DNA from: CBDHCC01 sp965261015
Lineage (GTDB): Bacteria > Pseudomonadota > Alphaproteobacteria > Sphingomonadales > Sphingomonadaceae
Length of the DNA: 64,000 nucleotides
Direction of reading: 5' to 3'
Assembly: GCA_965261015.1 (NCBI GenBank)
Contig: CBDHCC010000002.1
Location: forward strand, 434,001 to 498,000
Positions 37,751-46,646 of this stretch are shown in pieces (position 1 is the first letter of the stretch; each line of letters starts with the position of its first letter). The notes under the pieces are model-generated. The model worked only from the letters and a program-made list of their open reading frames with translations. It had not been told where the DNA came from and searched no databases. The translations under genes and the position numbers were made by a program.

Positions 37751-38061
37751 GCCCGATCGTTGCCGATGCGGCGGGGCCGAAGACGTCCGGACCTGTCGCG
37801 GTGGCGACCGCCGTTGGGCGGGAGATAGCATCCCTGCCCAGCACGAACGGCGATCGGCCGGTGCGAAGCGTTCGGGGTCAGTCAGCCAACGCGTTGCATC
37901 ATCGTCCCATTCCCGCCGAGCGGACCTCTCCTTTGGGGGATAGCCGCCTCGTCCGGACGGGACCGCGTCTGGGATCAACCGGGTCCGACCCTATAAACCC
38001 GCCGTCCGCGAGACGCCCCGCCAGCCGGTCCGGGAGACGACCGCCTCACCGTCAGAAGTCC

Positions 38062-38091
38062 GGCACCCCCTCGTGACAGGACCGGGGTGCC
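38062..38091. terminator. Isolated 8-bp GC hairpin
   Basis: GGCACCCC (38062-38069) pairs perfectly with GGGGTGCC (38084-38091) across a 14-base loop. No U-tract follows on either strand. It may end a transcript from the promoter-like site at 37723. Confidence 0.35.
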
Positions 38092-38239
38092 CCCTTCCAA
38101 CCCGAGCGTCCGGGGTCCGACGCACCGGCCGATCCGCCATTCGCCCACCCCATTGCCGCGTTACCCCAGCCCCGGCCGCGCCCCAGCGCGAGCCGGCGCT
38201 TCGCGTGGGCGACGTGGGGGTGGCGGGGCGTAGGGAGGG

Positions 38240-38288
38240 GCGTGGGCGTGGGCGTGGGCGTGGGCATGGGCGTGGGCATGGGCGTGGC
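38240..38288. repeat. GTGGGC hexamer tandem tract
   Basis: About eight copies of the hexamer GTGGGC, two of them changed to ATGGGC, run head to tail. The tract lies between repeat elements in non-coding DNA and is a candidate hypervariable microsatellite. Confidence 0.85.
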
Positions 38289-38312
38289 AGAGGGGGCAGC
38301 CTCTCCCACCCC

Positions 38313-38414
38313 CGCTCGTCCTGAGCCTGTCGAAGGACGTATCAATGGCTCAGCAGGAGCGCCTAGCGGCAATACCCTACCCAGCGTCCCCTTCGACAGG
38401 CTCAGGACGAGCGG
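38313..38414. repeat. Sphingomonad-type inverted repeat element, second copy
   Basis: The left arm at 38313-38340 has the same 28 bases as the left arm at 31395-31422. The right arm at about 38385-38414 is its complement with one extra C. The spacer is about 44 bases. Confidence 0.88.
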
Positions 38415-38657
38415 AACGGGGGCGAGGGGTTCGGAGCCTGGCTTCCTGCAAAGATCGGAGCGTGTAGGCCAAGGACACATCCGTGCCGCTCAGAAAGTCG
38501 AACTTTCCCGGTCGAACGGGGTCAGTCCCAGCGCGCCGCGGCCAGCCACAACCCGATCCTCAGAGGCGCTCCAGCGCACCCGCCGTCACGGACGATCGCC
38601 GGCATGGCCGGTCGCGCCGGACCTGCGCCCCCACGGGAACGCCCCGCTCAACGGCGA

Positions 38658-38687
38658 ACGGCGTCCCCGGTCTCCCGGGAACGCCGT
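38658..38687 (-). terminator. Terminator downstream of rpmA
   Basis: ACGGCGT (38658-38664) pairs with ACGCCGT (38681-38687), with an inner CCGG/CCGG stem, 24 bases past the rpmA stop. No strong U-tract is visible. Confidence 0.5.
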
Positions 38688-38710
38688 CCGATCCGCCGTG
38701 GAGGGCGCGA

Positions 38711-38986
38711 TCACTCGGCCGCGATCGGCTCCGCCACCGGGTCGATCGCCGCGTAGGTGCGGCCCTTCAGGCCCTTGTGGAAGCGCACGCGACCCTCCAG
38801 CAGCGCGAAGAGCGTGTGGTCCTTGCCCATGCCCACGCCCGCGCCGGGATACCATTTGGTGCCGCGCTGGCGGATGATGATGTTGCCGGGGATCACGGCC
38901 TCGCCACCGAACTTCTTCACGCCCAGGCGCTTGCCCGCCGAGTCGCGACCGTTGCGGGACGAACCGCCTGCTTTCTTATGTGCCAT
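38711..38986 (-). CDS. rpmA: 50S ribosomal protein L27
   Basis: This 91-residue protein starts MAHKKAGGSSRNGRDSAGKR and has KWYPGAGVGMGKDHTLFAL. The N-terminal tail of L27 reaches the peptidyl-transferase centre. It follows rplU by 15 bases. Confidence 0.97.
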   Translation of the reverse strand: MAHKKAGGSSRNGRDSAGKRLGVKKFGGEAVIPGNIIIRQRGTKWYPGAGVGMGKDHTLFALLEGRVRFHKGLKGRTYAAIDPVAEPIAAE

Positions 38987-39001
38987 CGGTCAGGGCCTCC
39001 T

Positions 39002-39472
39002 TCAGCCCGGCTTTTCTTGCGTGACGGCCGGCGTCTCGGCCGGCGCCTGCTCCACGACCGGACGATCCGTCTCGGCCAGCGGCTTTTCCTCGGTCGCCTG
39101 GTCGGTCAGCTTGGACGCGGCCGCCTGCGCCGGCGTCTTCTCCGCCTGAGGCGCCGCCTCGTGGCGCGCCGCCTCCGTTTCTCCGCCCACGCTCACGATC
39201 TTCAGGATCGTGTGGTTCTGACGGTGGCCGGCCTTGCGCCGATAATTGTGGCGGCGGCGCTTCTTGAAGACCACGACCTTCTCGGCCCGCGCCTGGGCGA
39301 CGACCTCGGCCTCCACGGCCACCGACCCGCCGACATCGCCACCGGTTCCGGACAAGAGCACGTCGTCGAGCGTCAGCCGGGACCCGGCCTCGCCGGCCAG
39401 CTTCTCCACGACAATACGGTCGCCGGGCGATACGCGATACTGCTTACCGCCGGTGCGGACGATGGCGAACAT
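39002..39472 (-). CDS. rplU: 50S ribosomal protein L21 with a long C-terminal extension
   Basis: Residues 1-100 are a standard L21 (MFAIVRTGGKQYRVSPGDRI, FKKRRRHNYRRKAGHRQNHT). Residues 101-156 are an Ala/Glu/Pro-rich, low-complexity tail. Similar tails occur in alphaproteobacterial L21 proteins. L21 binds 23S rRNA next to L20. It is the first gene of rplU-rpmA. Confidence 0.96.
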   Translation of the reverse strand: MFAIVRTGGKQYRVSPGDRIVVEKLAGEAGSRLTLDDVLLSGTGGDVGGSVAVEAEVVAQARAEKVVVFKKRRRHNYRRKAGHRQNHTILKIVSVGGETEAARHEAAPQAEKTPAQAAASKLTDQATEEKPLAETDRPVVEQAPAETPAVTQEKPG

Positions 39473-39584
39473 GACCAGAAGCCTTCATAAAGATACGAGA
39501 AAGCATCCGCCGGCATCCGTCCGGCGGGCGTGAAGCCGGTGTCCTAGTCGGCGGCGGGAAGGCTTGTCAACGCCGCCGACCGCC

Positions 39585-39959
39585 TCAGTGCTTCAGGCGG
39601 GAGCGAAGGCGATAGCGCCCGTCCGCGAACGCCTCGAACAACGACCCGATCGCCGGGTGGTCGACCGGTTCGTCCTCGTCGTCGGGCACCAGATTGCCCT
39701 GGCTGACATAGGCGACGTAGCTGCCCTCCCCATTTTCGGCGAGGAGGTGGTAGAAGGGCTGATCCCGATCCGGCCGGATGGCCGCCGGGATCGCGTCCCA
39801 CCATTCCTCCGAATTCGCGAAGACGGGATCGATGTCGAAGACGACGCCGCGGAACGGGAACAGGCGATGGCGCACCACGTCGCCGAGCGCGAAGCGGGCG
39901 TGCGCCACGGGCGGTGCGCCCGTCGGGCTGGGATTGGCGTGGTGGATAAAGTGTTCCAT
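39585..39959 (-). CDS. hspQ: Heat shock protein HspQ
   Basis: This 124-residue protein has the HspQ/YccV core: ARFALGDVVRHRLFPFRGVV, FDIDPVFANSEEWWDAIP, QPFYHLLAENGEGSYVAYVS and QGNLVPDDEDEPVDHP. In E. coli HspQ binds hemimethylated DNA and acts as a Lon specificity factor; that role here is inferred. It lies between rplU and tRNA-Ser, transcribed away from the tRNA. Confidence 0.92.
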   Translation of the reverse strand: MEHFIHHANPSPTGAPPVAHARFALGDVVRHRLFPFRGVVFDIDPVFANSEEWWDAIPAAIRPDRDQPFYHLLAENGEGSYVAYVSQGNLVPDDEDEPVDHPAIGSLFEAFADGRYRLRSRLKH

Positions 39960-40081
39960 CGCTCAACCATGTAGCGCGCCGCGGCCCCGGGGCAAGCAGG
40001 CCTTGGCAAGCGCCGGACCGTCGGCTAGTGCCCCGCCGGTTCGTCCGGGCGGGAGCGCGCAGGCCCCCGCTTCCCCGATGC

Positions 40082-40171
<90 letters not shown>

Positions 40172-40323
40172 CGAATGCTCATTTTCCAGCTTCCAAACAC
40201 CCCTGAAAAGCCCTAGAAACAGCCATTCTTCGGCTGTGAAGGTGTCCGGGTCTGTCCGCCGCCATCCACCCTTATCCCACACACATTGTGGGGTAAGCCG
40301 TGGGTCCGAAGTTCGGAGGACGC

Positions 40324-41505
40324 ATGGGGAACCTAACTGCCGCGCGCGTGAAGACGCTGACCGAGTCTGGCCGGTACACCGATGGTGACGGGCTCATGCT
40401 TCAGGTGGCCAAGAGCGGATCGCGACACTGGATCTTGCGGGTCACCGTGAACGGCAAGCGCCGCGACATCGGCCTTGGCTCACTGAAGGTGGTGACCCTG
40501 GCGGAAGCTCGGGAGAAGGCGCATGAGCTTCGCCGCCAGATCGCTCAGGGCGTCGACCCGATCGCCGAGAAGAGAAAGGCGAGGGAGGAAGTCCCCACCT
40601 TCCGCGCCGCCGCCCTGCGCGTCCACGAGGAGCAGAAAGCCACCTGGAAGAACGGCAAGCATCAGGCGCAGTGGATCAACACCCTGGAGAGCTACGCCCT
40701 TCCCTTGCTGGGCGACCTCCCGGTCAACGAGATCGAAGGCCCGCTCATTCGGAAGGCCCTGCTGCCGATCTGGCTTGCCAAGCCGGAGACGGCCCGGCGG
40801 GTCCGCCAGCGGATCGGTGCTGTGCTCGACTGGAGCTACGTCAACGGCTTCCGCGCCAGCGAAGCGCCGATGCGCTCGCTGGCGAAGGGCCTGCCGCGCC
40901 AGCCGAAGAAGGACGGGCATTTCGCCGCCCTGCCCTACAAGCAAGTGCCCGAGCTGATCGTGCGCCTGCGCGAGCGTTCCTCCGTCGGCCGCGTGGCGTT
41001 GGAGGCGCTGATCCTGACGGCCGCGCGCTCGGGCGAGATCAGGGGTGCGACATGGGACGAACTCGACCTGGAGGCGGGCCTCTGGGCGGTGCCTTCCGAG
41101 AGGATGAAGATGGCGAGGCCTCATCACGTCCCGCTGGCGCCGCAGGCGGTGGACGCCTTTGAGCGCGCCAGGGCGTTCAGCGCGCCCTGCACCAACCTCG
41201 TTTTTCCAGGCCAGAAGCTGACCCGACCACTGTCCGACATGACGCTTCTCAAGATTATGCGAGACATGGAGACGGGCGTGACGGTCCACGGCTTCCGCTC
41301 CGCGTTCCGGGACTGGGTGGCCGAAGAGACGAACACGCCGGGAGAGGTGGCGGAAGCCGCGCTCGCGCATGCCGTGTCGAACAAGGTGGAGGCGGCCTAC
41401 CGCCGCACCGACTTCCTGGAGAAGCGCCGCGCCCTCATGCGCCAGTGGGCCGACTTCTGCACGGGCAAGTTTGCCAACCTTGCCTCTGTAGAAGCGTCAG
41501 GCTGA
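40324..41505 (+). CDS. Tyrosine integrase of the tRNA-Ser island (P4-type)
   Basis: From the ATG at 40324, preceded by GGAGG at 40315-40319, the protein is 393 residues. The N-terminal DUF4102 arm domain (MGNLTAARVKTLTESGRYTD) and a core-binding domain precede the catalytic domain: LTAARSGEIRGATWDEL (Arg), TVHGFRSAFRDWVAE (H-x-x-R) and LAHAVSNKVEAAYRR (His and Tyr). P4-type integrases usually target tRNA 3' ends. An upstream ATG at 40300 lacks a ribosome-binding site. The gene ends 9 bases inside the convergent AlpA-like gene. Confidence 0.95.
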   Translation: MGNLTAARVKTLTESGRYTDGDGLMLQVAKSGSRHWILRVTVNGKRRDIGLGSLKVVTLAEAREKAHELRRQIAQGVDPIAEKRKAREEVPTFRAAALRVHEEQKATWKNGKHQAQWINTLESYALPLLGDLPVNEIEGPLIRKALLPIWLAKPETARRVRQRIGAVLDWSYVNGFRASEAPMRSLAKGLPRQPKKDGHFAALPYKQVPELIVRLRERSSVGRVALEALILTAARSGEIRGATWDELDLEAGLWAVPSERMKMARPHHVPLAPQAVDAFERARAFSAPCTNLVFPGQKLTRPLSDMTLLKIMRDMETGVTVHGFRSAFRDWVAEETNTPGEVAEAALAHAVSNKVEAAYRRTDFLEKRRALMRQWADFCTGKFANLASVEASG

Positions 41506-41730
41506 CCCCCGCTGCACCAGCCGGCGCAGACTGGCGACGCTCACCAACGTGGACGCGCCGATCTTCACCGTATCCACCTCGCCGGCCTTGATGAGTTCGT
41601 AGAGCTTGGATCGACCAATGCCGGTCAGCTTCACCGCGACCGGAATGCGCACGGTGAGCGGCTCCAGCGGCAGCGCGAGCTGAGCCAAGGGCGGTGCATG
41701 GGTATGGTCCTGAAGGTGGGAGCGGGGCAT
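41497..41730 (-). CDS. AlpA/excisionase-like DNA-binding protein
   Basis: This 77-residue protein (ATG at 41728-41730) has a MerR/AlpA-type HTH: VRIPVAVKLTGIGRSKLYELIKAGEVDTVKIG, followed by SVASLRRLV. Such small proteins direct excision of P4-type islands or regulate the integrase. It overlaps the convergent integrase gene by 9 bases. A longer start at 41766 adds 12 residues. Confidence 0.78.
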   Translation of the reverse strand: MPRSHLQDHTHAPPLAQLALPLEPLTVRIPVAVKLTGIGRSKLYELIKAGEVDTVKIGASTLVSVASLRRLVQRGSA

Positions 41731-41766
41731 GAACAGCCTGTCGCGCCGGCTCTTGGCCGAGATCAA

Positions 41767-42562
41767 GCGTGTTCACGCCGTAGTAGCGGCTGCGGCGGAA
41801 GAGACGCGCGATTGGCGCGATGTGCCGATTGCTGGCGGTCTCTGAGAACCCGCTCCAGCTGGCCTCCCATGCAACGCTCCCAAGATCGCCGTGACCCTCG
41901 AGACATGTGCTTGCCCGCTGCAGATGAGGTGAACGAACGCACGACGCGGGCGCGACAGAGCACTTCGACTGAGGAAGGCAAGATGAAAGGCGCGGCACCC
42001 TGCGCGGCCTAAGCGGTTGTGGGAGCCCAGGTTTCTACGGCACTACACGTGAGGGCATGGTGCCGCCTCGTTGCTGAAACAACGCATTTCTGCCGTTCTG
42101 AACGGCACCAGCGCCTGAGCGGCACCGCGGAAGGGTTTCCGCTGACTATCGTGTTACGGCCATGCCGGCGCGCCAATCAGCGACAATCGAAGCGTTCAGC
42201 CCAGCCACCTCGGGATTCATGCTTATTGAGTCGCGGGTGCCGTGGAACTCCTCAGAAAGGCGTCATCACAGCGAAGGCACGGCACCACGCCTTCGGCGAT
42301 GGTGCCGCAGAAAGTGCAGCTTTTCCGACCGTCACAGGCGCACAGGGTGCCGCCGCTTTTATCTTGCCCTCCAGATTAGCCCCTCTCCCGCCTGCTTCTT
42401 CCGCTCCGCTCGCACGCCACTCCCCTCCCGGCTGCTATCCGACGCGAGTATCCAAGCCTTCGACAAAGAGTAACTGCTGACCTCCTGCCAGCTGGCATCC
42501 GACACACCTTCAGCTTCAACCCCGCGCCATCCTACCCTACAGCGGCGCGAAAGGAGGGGCGC
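41767..42562. other. Non-coding region with clustered heptamers
   Basis: No plausible gene was found in this 796-base gap. Its left part reads like ordinary spacer. From 41993 to 42352 it carries the heptamer cluster described separately. It ends with a strong ribosome-binding site (AAGGAGG, 42551-42557) for the TTG-initiated restriction-methylase gene. Confidence 0.6.
41993..42352. repeat. Eight copies of the heptamer CGGCACC/GGTGCCG
   Basis: CGGCACC occurs at 41993, 42103, 42120 and 42280; its complement GGTGCCG occurs at 42059, 42236, 42301 and 42346. That is four copies in each orientation within 360 bases. In DNA of this composition well under one would be expected. The pattern resembles iterated binding sites for a DNA-binding protein such as an integrase, excisionase or regulator. 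Confidence 0.65.
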
Positions 42563-45500
42563 TTGACCGACGCAGGTTTGTTCACGGCGGGGTCGCTGTT
42601 CAGCAGCGACTACCTTACGGAGGCGATCAGGGGCACAGACGCCTATGCCGGCGTCAACACGGCAGATCTCCGCGCGCGCCTCCAAGCCATCGCCGACCGC
42701 TTCCCGCAGACCGATCGCACCAACGAAGCGCAGACGGAAAAGGACTTCATCTGGCCGGTGCTGGCCGAGCTCGGGTGGGCGCACACGCTAACCCAGCAGA
42801 ACCTCAGCGCCGCCGGTCGCGACGACGTGCCCGACGGCCTGCTGTTCGCCGACGCCACAGCCAAGGCGCGCGCCAACGGGGAGCCGGAGCAGTGGCGGCG
42901 CTACGCCCACGGGCTCGCCACCGTGGAGAGCAAGCGCTGGGCCCGCCCGCTCGACCGCGCGTCCGGCCGCGACGAGGCCACCGCGCCCTCCACCCAGATG
43001 CTGCGCTATCTGCGCCGGGTCGACGACCTGACCAGCGGGGCCACCCGCTGGGGCATCCTGACCAACGGCCGGCGCTGGCGGCTCTACTGGGTGGGCGCGC
43101 GGTCGGTGGCGGAGGAGTTCGCGGAGGTGGACCTCGCCCGCGCGCTGGGGCTGGACGGGGACGACCTGTTCTCGGACGACGCGCAGCGTGACCACTGGCT
43201 GGCCGTCTTCGCCACGCTGTTCTCGCGGCCGGCCTTTCTCCCGTCGGGCGCGGACGGGCGCACCTTTCACGAGCGCGCGCGCGCCGAGGCGGCGTTCTAC
43301 GAGGAGCGGGTCGCCGCCAGCCTGTCGGCGCTGGTGTTCGGGCAAGTGTTCCCCGACCTCGCCACCGCGCTCGCCCGCGCCGCGCCCGACGCGGGGCTGG
43401 ACGAAGTGCGCGACGCCACGCTGATCCTGCTCTATCGCCTCCTCTTCCTCCTCTATGCGGAGGACCGCGACCTGCTGCCGGTGGGCGATAGCCGCTACCG
43501 CGACTATGCACTGCGCCCACTCCGCCAGGACATCGGCCGGCGAATGTCGGAGCGCGACGTGTTCTCGCCTTCGGCGGCCGCGATCTGGAGCCGGGTGGCG
43601 GACCTGTCGCGCATCATCGACAAGGGTGAGGCGGCGATCGGCATCCCGCCTTACAACGGCGGGCTGTTCGCCGCCGACGCCGCGCCGATCCTGGAGCGCG
43701 TCCGTATCCCGGACAGCGTCATGGCGCCAGCACTCGACGCGCTCTCCTTCGAGCGGTCCACGGGCGAGCGGCGCTACATCAACTACCGCGACCTCTCCGT
43801 CCAGCAACTGGGCTCGATCTACGAGCGGCTGCTGGAGCACGAGCTGGTGCGCGACGACGGCGCGCTCGCCGTCCGCCCCAACCCGTTCGCGCGCAAGAAC
43901 ACTGGCAGCTACTACACGCCCGAACCCTTGGTCGGCCTGATCCTGACCGAGACGCTGGAGCCGCTGCTGGCCGAGCGGCTCGCCGCCTTCCGCACCGCGC
44001 TGGCCTGCTTGAACCCCAAAGACGCGGAGGATTACCGCCGCCGGACCTTGCGCGAGGTCGATCCGGCCGCCGCCATCCTGCGGCTGACCGTGTGCGACCC
44101 GGCAATGGGGTCGGGGCACTTCCTGGTCAGCCTGGTCGACGTGCTGGCCGACCGGGTGCTCGAGGCGCTGGCCGATGCGGAGGCGACGGCGGCCGACCTC
44201 GACTACCGCTCGCCGGTCGCGACCCAGATCGAGGACATCCGCGTCACCATCCTGGCGAGCGCCCGCGACGGCGGCTGGAGCATCGACGAGGCGCAGCTGG
44301 ACGACCGCCACATCGTGCGGCGCATGGTGCTGAAACGCTGCGTGTTCGGCGTGGACAAGAACCCGATGGCGGTCGAGCTGGCCAAGGTGGCCTTGTGGCT
44401 GCACACCTTCACCGTCGGAGCACCGCTCTCCTTCCTCGACCATCACCTGCGCGCCGGCGACAGCCTGTTCGGCCTGTGGGTGAGGGACGCCATCGACCGG
44501 GCGACGGCGCTGGGCGGCGGGCTGTTCTGGGCGGAGGCGCTGGCCAACGCCCAGCGCCAGGCGCGCGCCATGGCGACCATCGAGCGCGCGACGGACGCCG
44601 ACATCGCGGAGGCTCACCGCTCGGCCGAGCTGTGGGAGGATGTGGAGTTCGCCACCGGGCCGTTGGACGGCTTCGTCTCCTTTCTCCACGCGCTCGACTG
44701 GCTGCGGCCGGACCGGGAGCAGACCGGGCTCGTTCGCCTGTGGCTGGACGGGCGGTTCGGCGAGCCGATCCCGATCGCGCGCGGCGTGGCGGCCCCGGAG
44801 GGCGGGCGGGCGAGGCCGGACGAGGTCGCCGCCTTCACCGCGCTGTGGGAACGCGCCCGCGCGCTGATCGCCGAGGAGCGGTTCCTGAACTGGCAGGTGG
44901 CCTTCCCCGGCGTGTGGAGCGACTGGGGCAGCGCGGAGCGGCACGGCGGCTTCGACGCGGTGGTGGGCAACCCGCCGTGGGACCGAATCAAGCTGCAGCA
45001 GGTGGAGTGGTTCGCCGCCAGGCGACCGGAGGTGGCGCTCGCCGCGCGCGCGTCCGACCGCAAGCGGATAATCGCCGCGCTGGAGCGCGACGGCGACCCG
45101 CTCCACGCCGAATACGAGTTGGCGGACGGGCGCGCCGCCGACACGCTGAGGGTCGCGCGCACGGGCGGGCACTATCCCCTGCTGGGGCGCGGCGACCTGA
45201 ACCTCTACAGCCTGTTCGTGGAGCGTGCCCACTCGCTGGTGAAGCCGGCCGGCATGGTGGGGCTGCTGACGCCCAGCGGCATCGCGTCGGACCTGTCGGC
45301 GAGCGAGTTCTTCGCGGGCGTGGCGACCGGCGGGCATTTGAAGGCGCTCTACGATTTCGAGAACAAGAAGGTGTTCTTCCCGGACGTCCATGCCAGCTTC
45401 AAGTTCTGCGTCATGGTCGCCAGCCTGCAGCGCACCTTTGCGGCGGCGCGGATGGGCTTCTACCTGCACTCGGTCGAGGAGATCGAGGACGGCGACCGCG

Positions 45501-46636
45501 CCTTTGCCATAGAGGCCGCCGACTTCGCCCGGGTGAACCCCAACACCGGCACGGCCCCCATCTTCCGTTCGCGTCGCGACATGGCGCTGACCACCGCCAT
45601 CTACGAGCGCCTGCCGGTGCTGGTGAACCGCTCAAGCGAGCGGCCGGTCGCCGCCTGGCCGGTGCGCTACGCCACCATGTTCCACATGACGAACGACAGC
45701 GGCCTGTTCCGCACGCGCGCGGAGCTGGAGGGGGCGGAGGGCGCCTGGCCGATCGGCGGCAACCGCTGGCAGTCGCCCACCGGCGAGTGGGTGCCGCTCT
45801 ATGAGGGCAAGATGGTGCAGGCCTTCGACCACCGCGCGGCCAGCGTGATCGTCAACCCCGCCAACGTGAACCGCCCCGCCCAGCCCGTCGCCGCCACGGC
45901 GGAGCAGCACGCCAACCCGGCGTGGACGGCCGACCCACAGTTCTGGATCCAGCCGCCCGAGGGGCTGGCGCGCTCACCTTATACGTTGGCCTTCAAGGAC
46001 GTGACCGCGCCCACCAATGTGCGCTCCATGATCGCCGCCATCGTGCCCTCCGGCGCGGCGGGCAACACGCTCCCGCTGCTCTCCCTACCGGGCGCGGACG
46101 GACGCGAGGATGCGGGCGGTCTGGCGCTGCTGGTGGCCAACCTGAACTCTATCGTTTTCGACTTCGTGGCGCGGCAGAAGATCCAGGGGCAGCATCTCAA
46201 CTGGTTCATCGTCGAACAGCTCCCCGTCGTGCCGCCCGCCGCCTACAAGCGCCGCTTCGGGAGCCGGACGGCGGCCGAGATCGTGCGGGACGCGGTGCTG
46301 GAGCTGACCTACACCGCCTGTGACATGGCCCCCTTCGCCCGCGACCTGGGTCATGTCGACGACGCCGGAGAGGTCCGTCCGCCCTTCCCCTGGGACGAGG
46401 AGCGGCGGCTGATGCTCCGCGCCAAGCTCGACGCGCTCTTTTTCCTGCTGACCGGCGTGGTGGACGCAGCCGACCCCGCGCCCGGTCGCGAGGACGTGGC
46501 CCATATCTTCGCCACCTTCCTCATCGTGGAGCGCGAGGAGACCGCCCGCTGGGGCCGCTACCGCAGCCGCGACCTGACGCTCGCCTGGATCAACGCGCTG
46601 TTGGCCGGCCAGCCGGACGCGGACATACGGGACTGA
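42563..46636 (+). CDS. Type IIG-like restriction-modification enzyme (Eco57I-class methylase with N-terminal nuclease)
   Basis: This 1357-residue protein has a TTG start supported by AAGGAGG 5 bases upstream. The N-terminal region has a PD-(D/E)XK pattern: DVPDGLLF (P90-D91) and TVESKRW (E122, K124). A helical connector follows, then the methyltransferase core with VCDPAMGSGHFLVS (about residue 512) and VGNPPWDRI (about residue 802). The C-terminal region probably recognises the DNA target. Such fused enzymes methylate adenine at their site and cut unmodified invading DNA. It is followed 10 bases later by a winged-helix nuclease-like gene. The fold resembles the MmeI-like enzyme at 18515, but motifs and length differ. 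Confidence 0.82.
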   Translation: MTDAGLFTAGSLFSSDYLTEAIRGTDAYAGVNTADLRARLQAIADRFPQTDRTNEAQTEKDFIWPVLAELGWAHTLTQQNLSAAGRDDVPDGLLFADATAKARANGEPEQWRRYAHGLATVESKRWARPLDRASGRDEATAPSTQMLRYLRRVDDLTSGATRWGILTNGRRWRLYWVGARSVAEEFAEVDLARALGLDGDDLFSDDAQRDHWLAVFATLFSRPAFLPSGADGRTFHERARAEAAFYEERVAASLSALVFGQVFPDLATALARAAPDAGLDEVRDATLILLYRLLFLLYAEDRDLLPVGDSRYRDYALRPLRQDIGRRMSERDVFSPSAAAIWSRVADLSRIIDKGEAAIGIPPYNGGLFAADAAPILERVRIPDSVMAPALDALSFERSTGERRYINYRDLSVQQLGSIYERLLEHELVRDDGALAVRPNPFARKNTGSYYTPEPLVGLILTETLEPLLAERLAAFRTALACLNPKDAEDYRRRTLREVDPAAAILRLTVCDPAMGSGHFLVSLVDVLADRVLEALADAEATAADLDYRSPVATQIEDIRVTILASARDGGWSIDEAQLDDRHIVRRMVLKRCVFGVDKNPMAVELAKVALWLHTFTVGAPLSFLDHHLRAGDSLFGLWVRDAIDRATALGGGLFWAEALANAQRQARAMATIERATDADIAEAHRSAELWEDVEFATGPLDGFVSFLHALDWLRPDREQTGLVRLWLDGRFGEPIPIARGVAAPEGGRARPDEVAAFTALWERARALIAEERFLNWQVAFPGVWSDWGSAERHGGFDAVVGNPPWDRIKLQQVEWFAARRPEVALAARASDRKRIIAALERDGDPLHAEYELADGRAADTLRVARTGGHYPLLGRGDLNLYSLFVERAHSLVKPAGMVGLLTPSGIASDLSASEFFAGVATGGHLKALYDFENKKVFFPDVHASFKFCVMVASLQRTFAAARMGFYLHSVEEIEDGDRAFAIEAADFARVNPNTGTAPIFRSRRDMALTTAIYERLPVLVNRSSERPVAAWPVRYATMFHMTNDSGLFRTRAELEGAEGAWPIGGNRWQSPTGEWVPLYEGKMVQAFDHRAASVIVNPANVNRPAQPVAATAEQHANPAWTADPQFWIQPPEGLARSPYTLAFKDVTAPTNVRSMIAAIVPSGAAGNTLPLLSLPGADGREDAGGLALLVANLNSIVFDFVARQKIQGQHLNWFIVEQLPVVPPAAYKRRFGSRTAAEIVRDAVLELTYTACDMAPFARDLGHVDDAGEVRPPFPWDEERRLMLRAKLDALFFLLTGVVDAADPAPGREDVAHIFATFLIVEREETARWGRYRSRDLTLAWINALLAGQPDADIRD

Positions 46637-46646
46637 GGGGGACGAG

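Larger units (their letters stand above)
37475..38710. other. 1.2 kb repeat-rich intergenic region
   Basis: No convincing gene is present; long frames here are low-complexity or antisense. It contains a GC-rich inverted repeat (37607-37697), a promoter-like site (37723-37750), an isolated hairpin (38062-38091), a GTGGGC tandem tract (38240-38288), a sphingomonad-type inverted repeat (38313-38414) and the rplU-rpmA terminator (38658-38687). A half copy of the GTCCTGAGC element lies near 37547. Confidence 0.7.

Noticed and set aside
36521..37978. A 485-codon minus-strand frame through the hydrolase and the repeat-rich gap
   Set aside because: It is antisense to the well-supported PF10118 gene and otherwise runs through palindromic repeats.
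38052..38480. An ORF rich in Pro-Thr repeats (MPTPTPTP)
   Set aside because: It is the translation of the GTGGGC hexamer tract, with no start signal or conserved part.
42788..45469. An 893-codon frame antisense to the restriction-methylase
   Set aside because: The plus-strand gene has a strong ribosome-binding site, nuclease and methylase motifs; the antisense frame has none.
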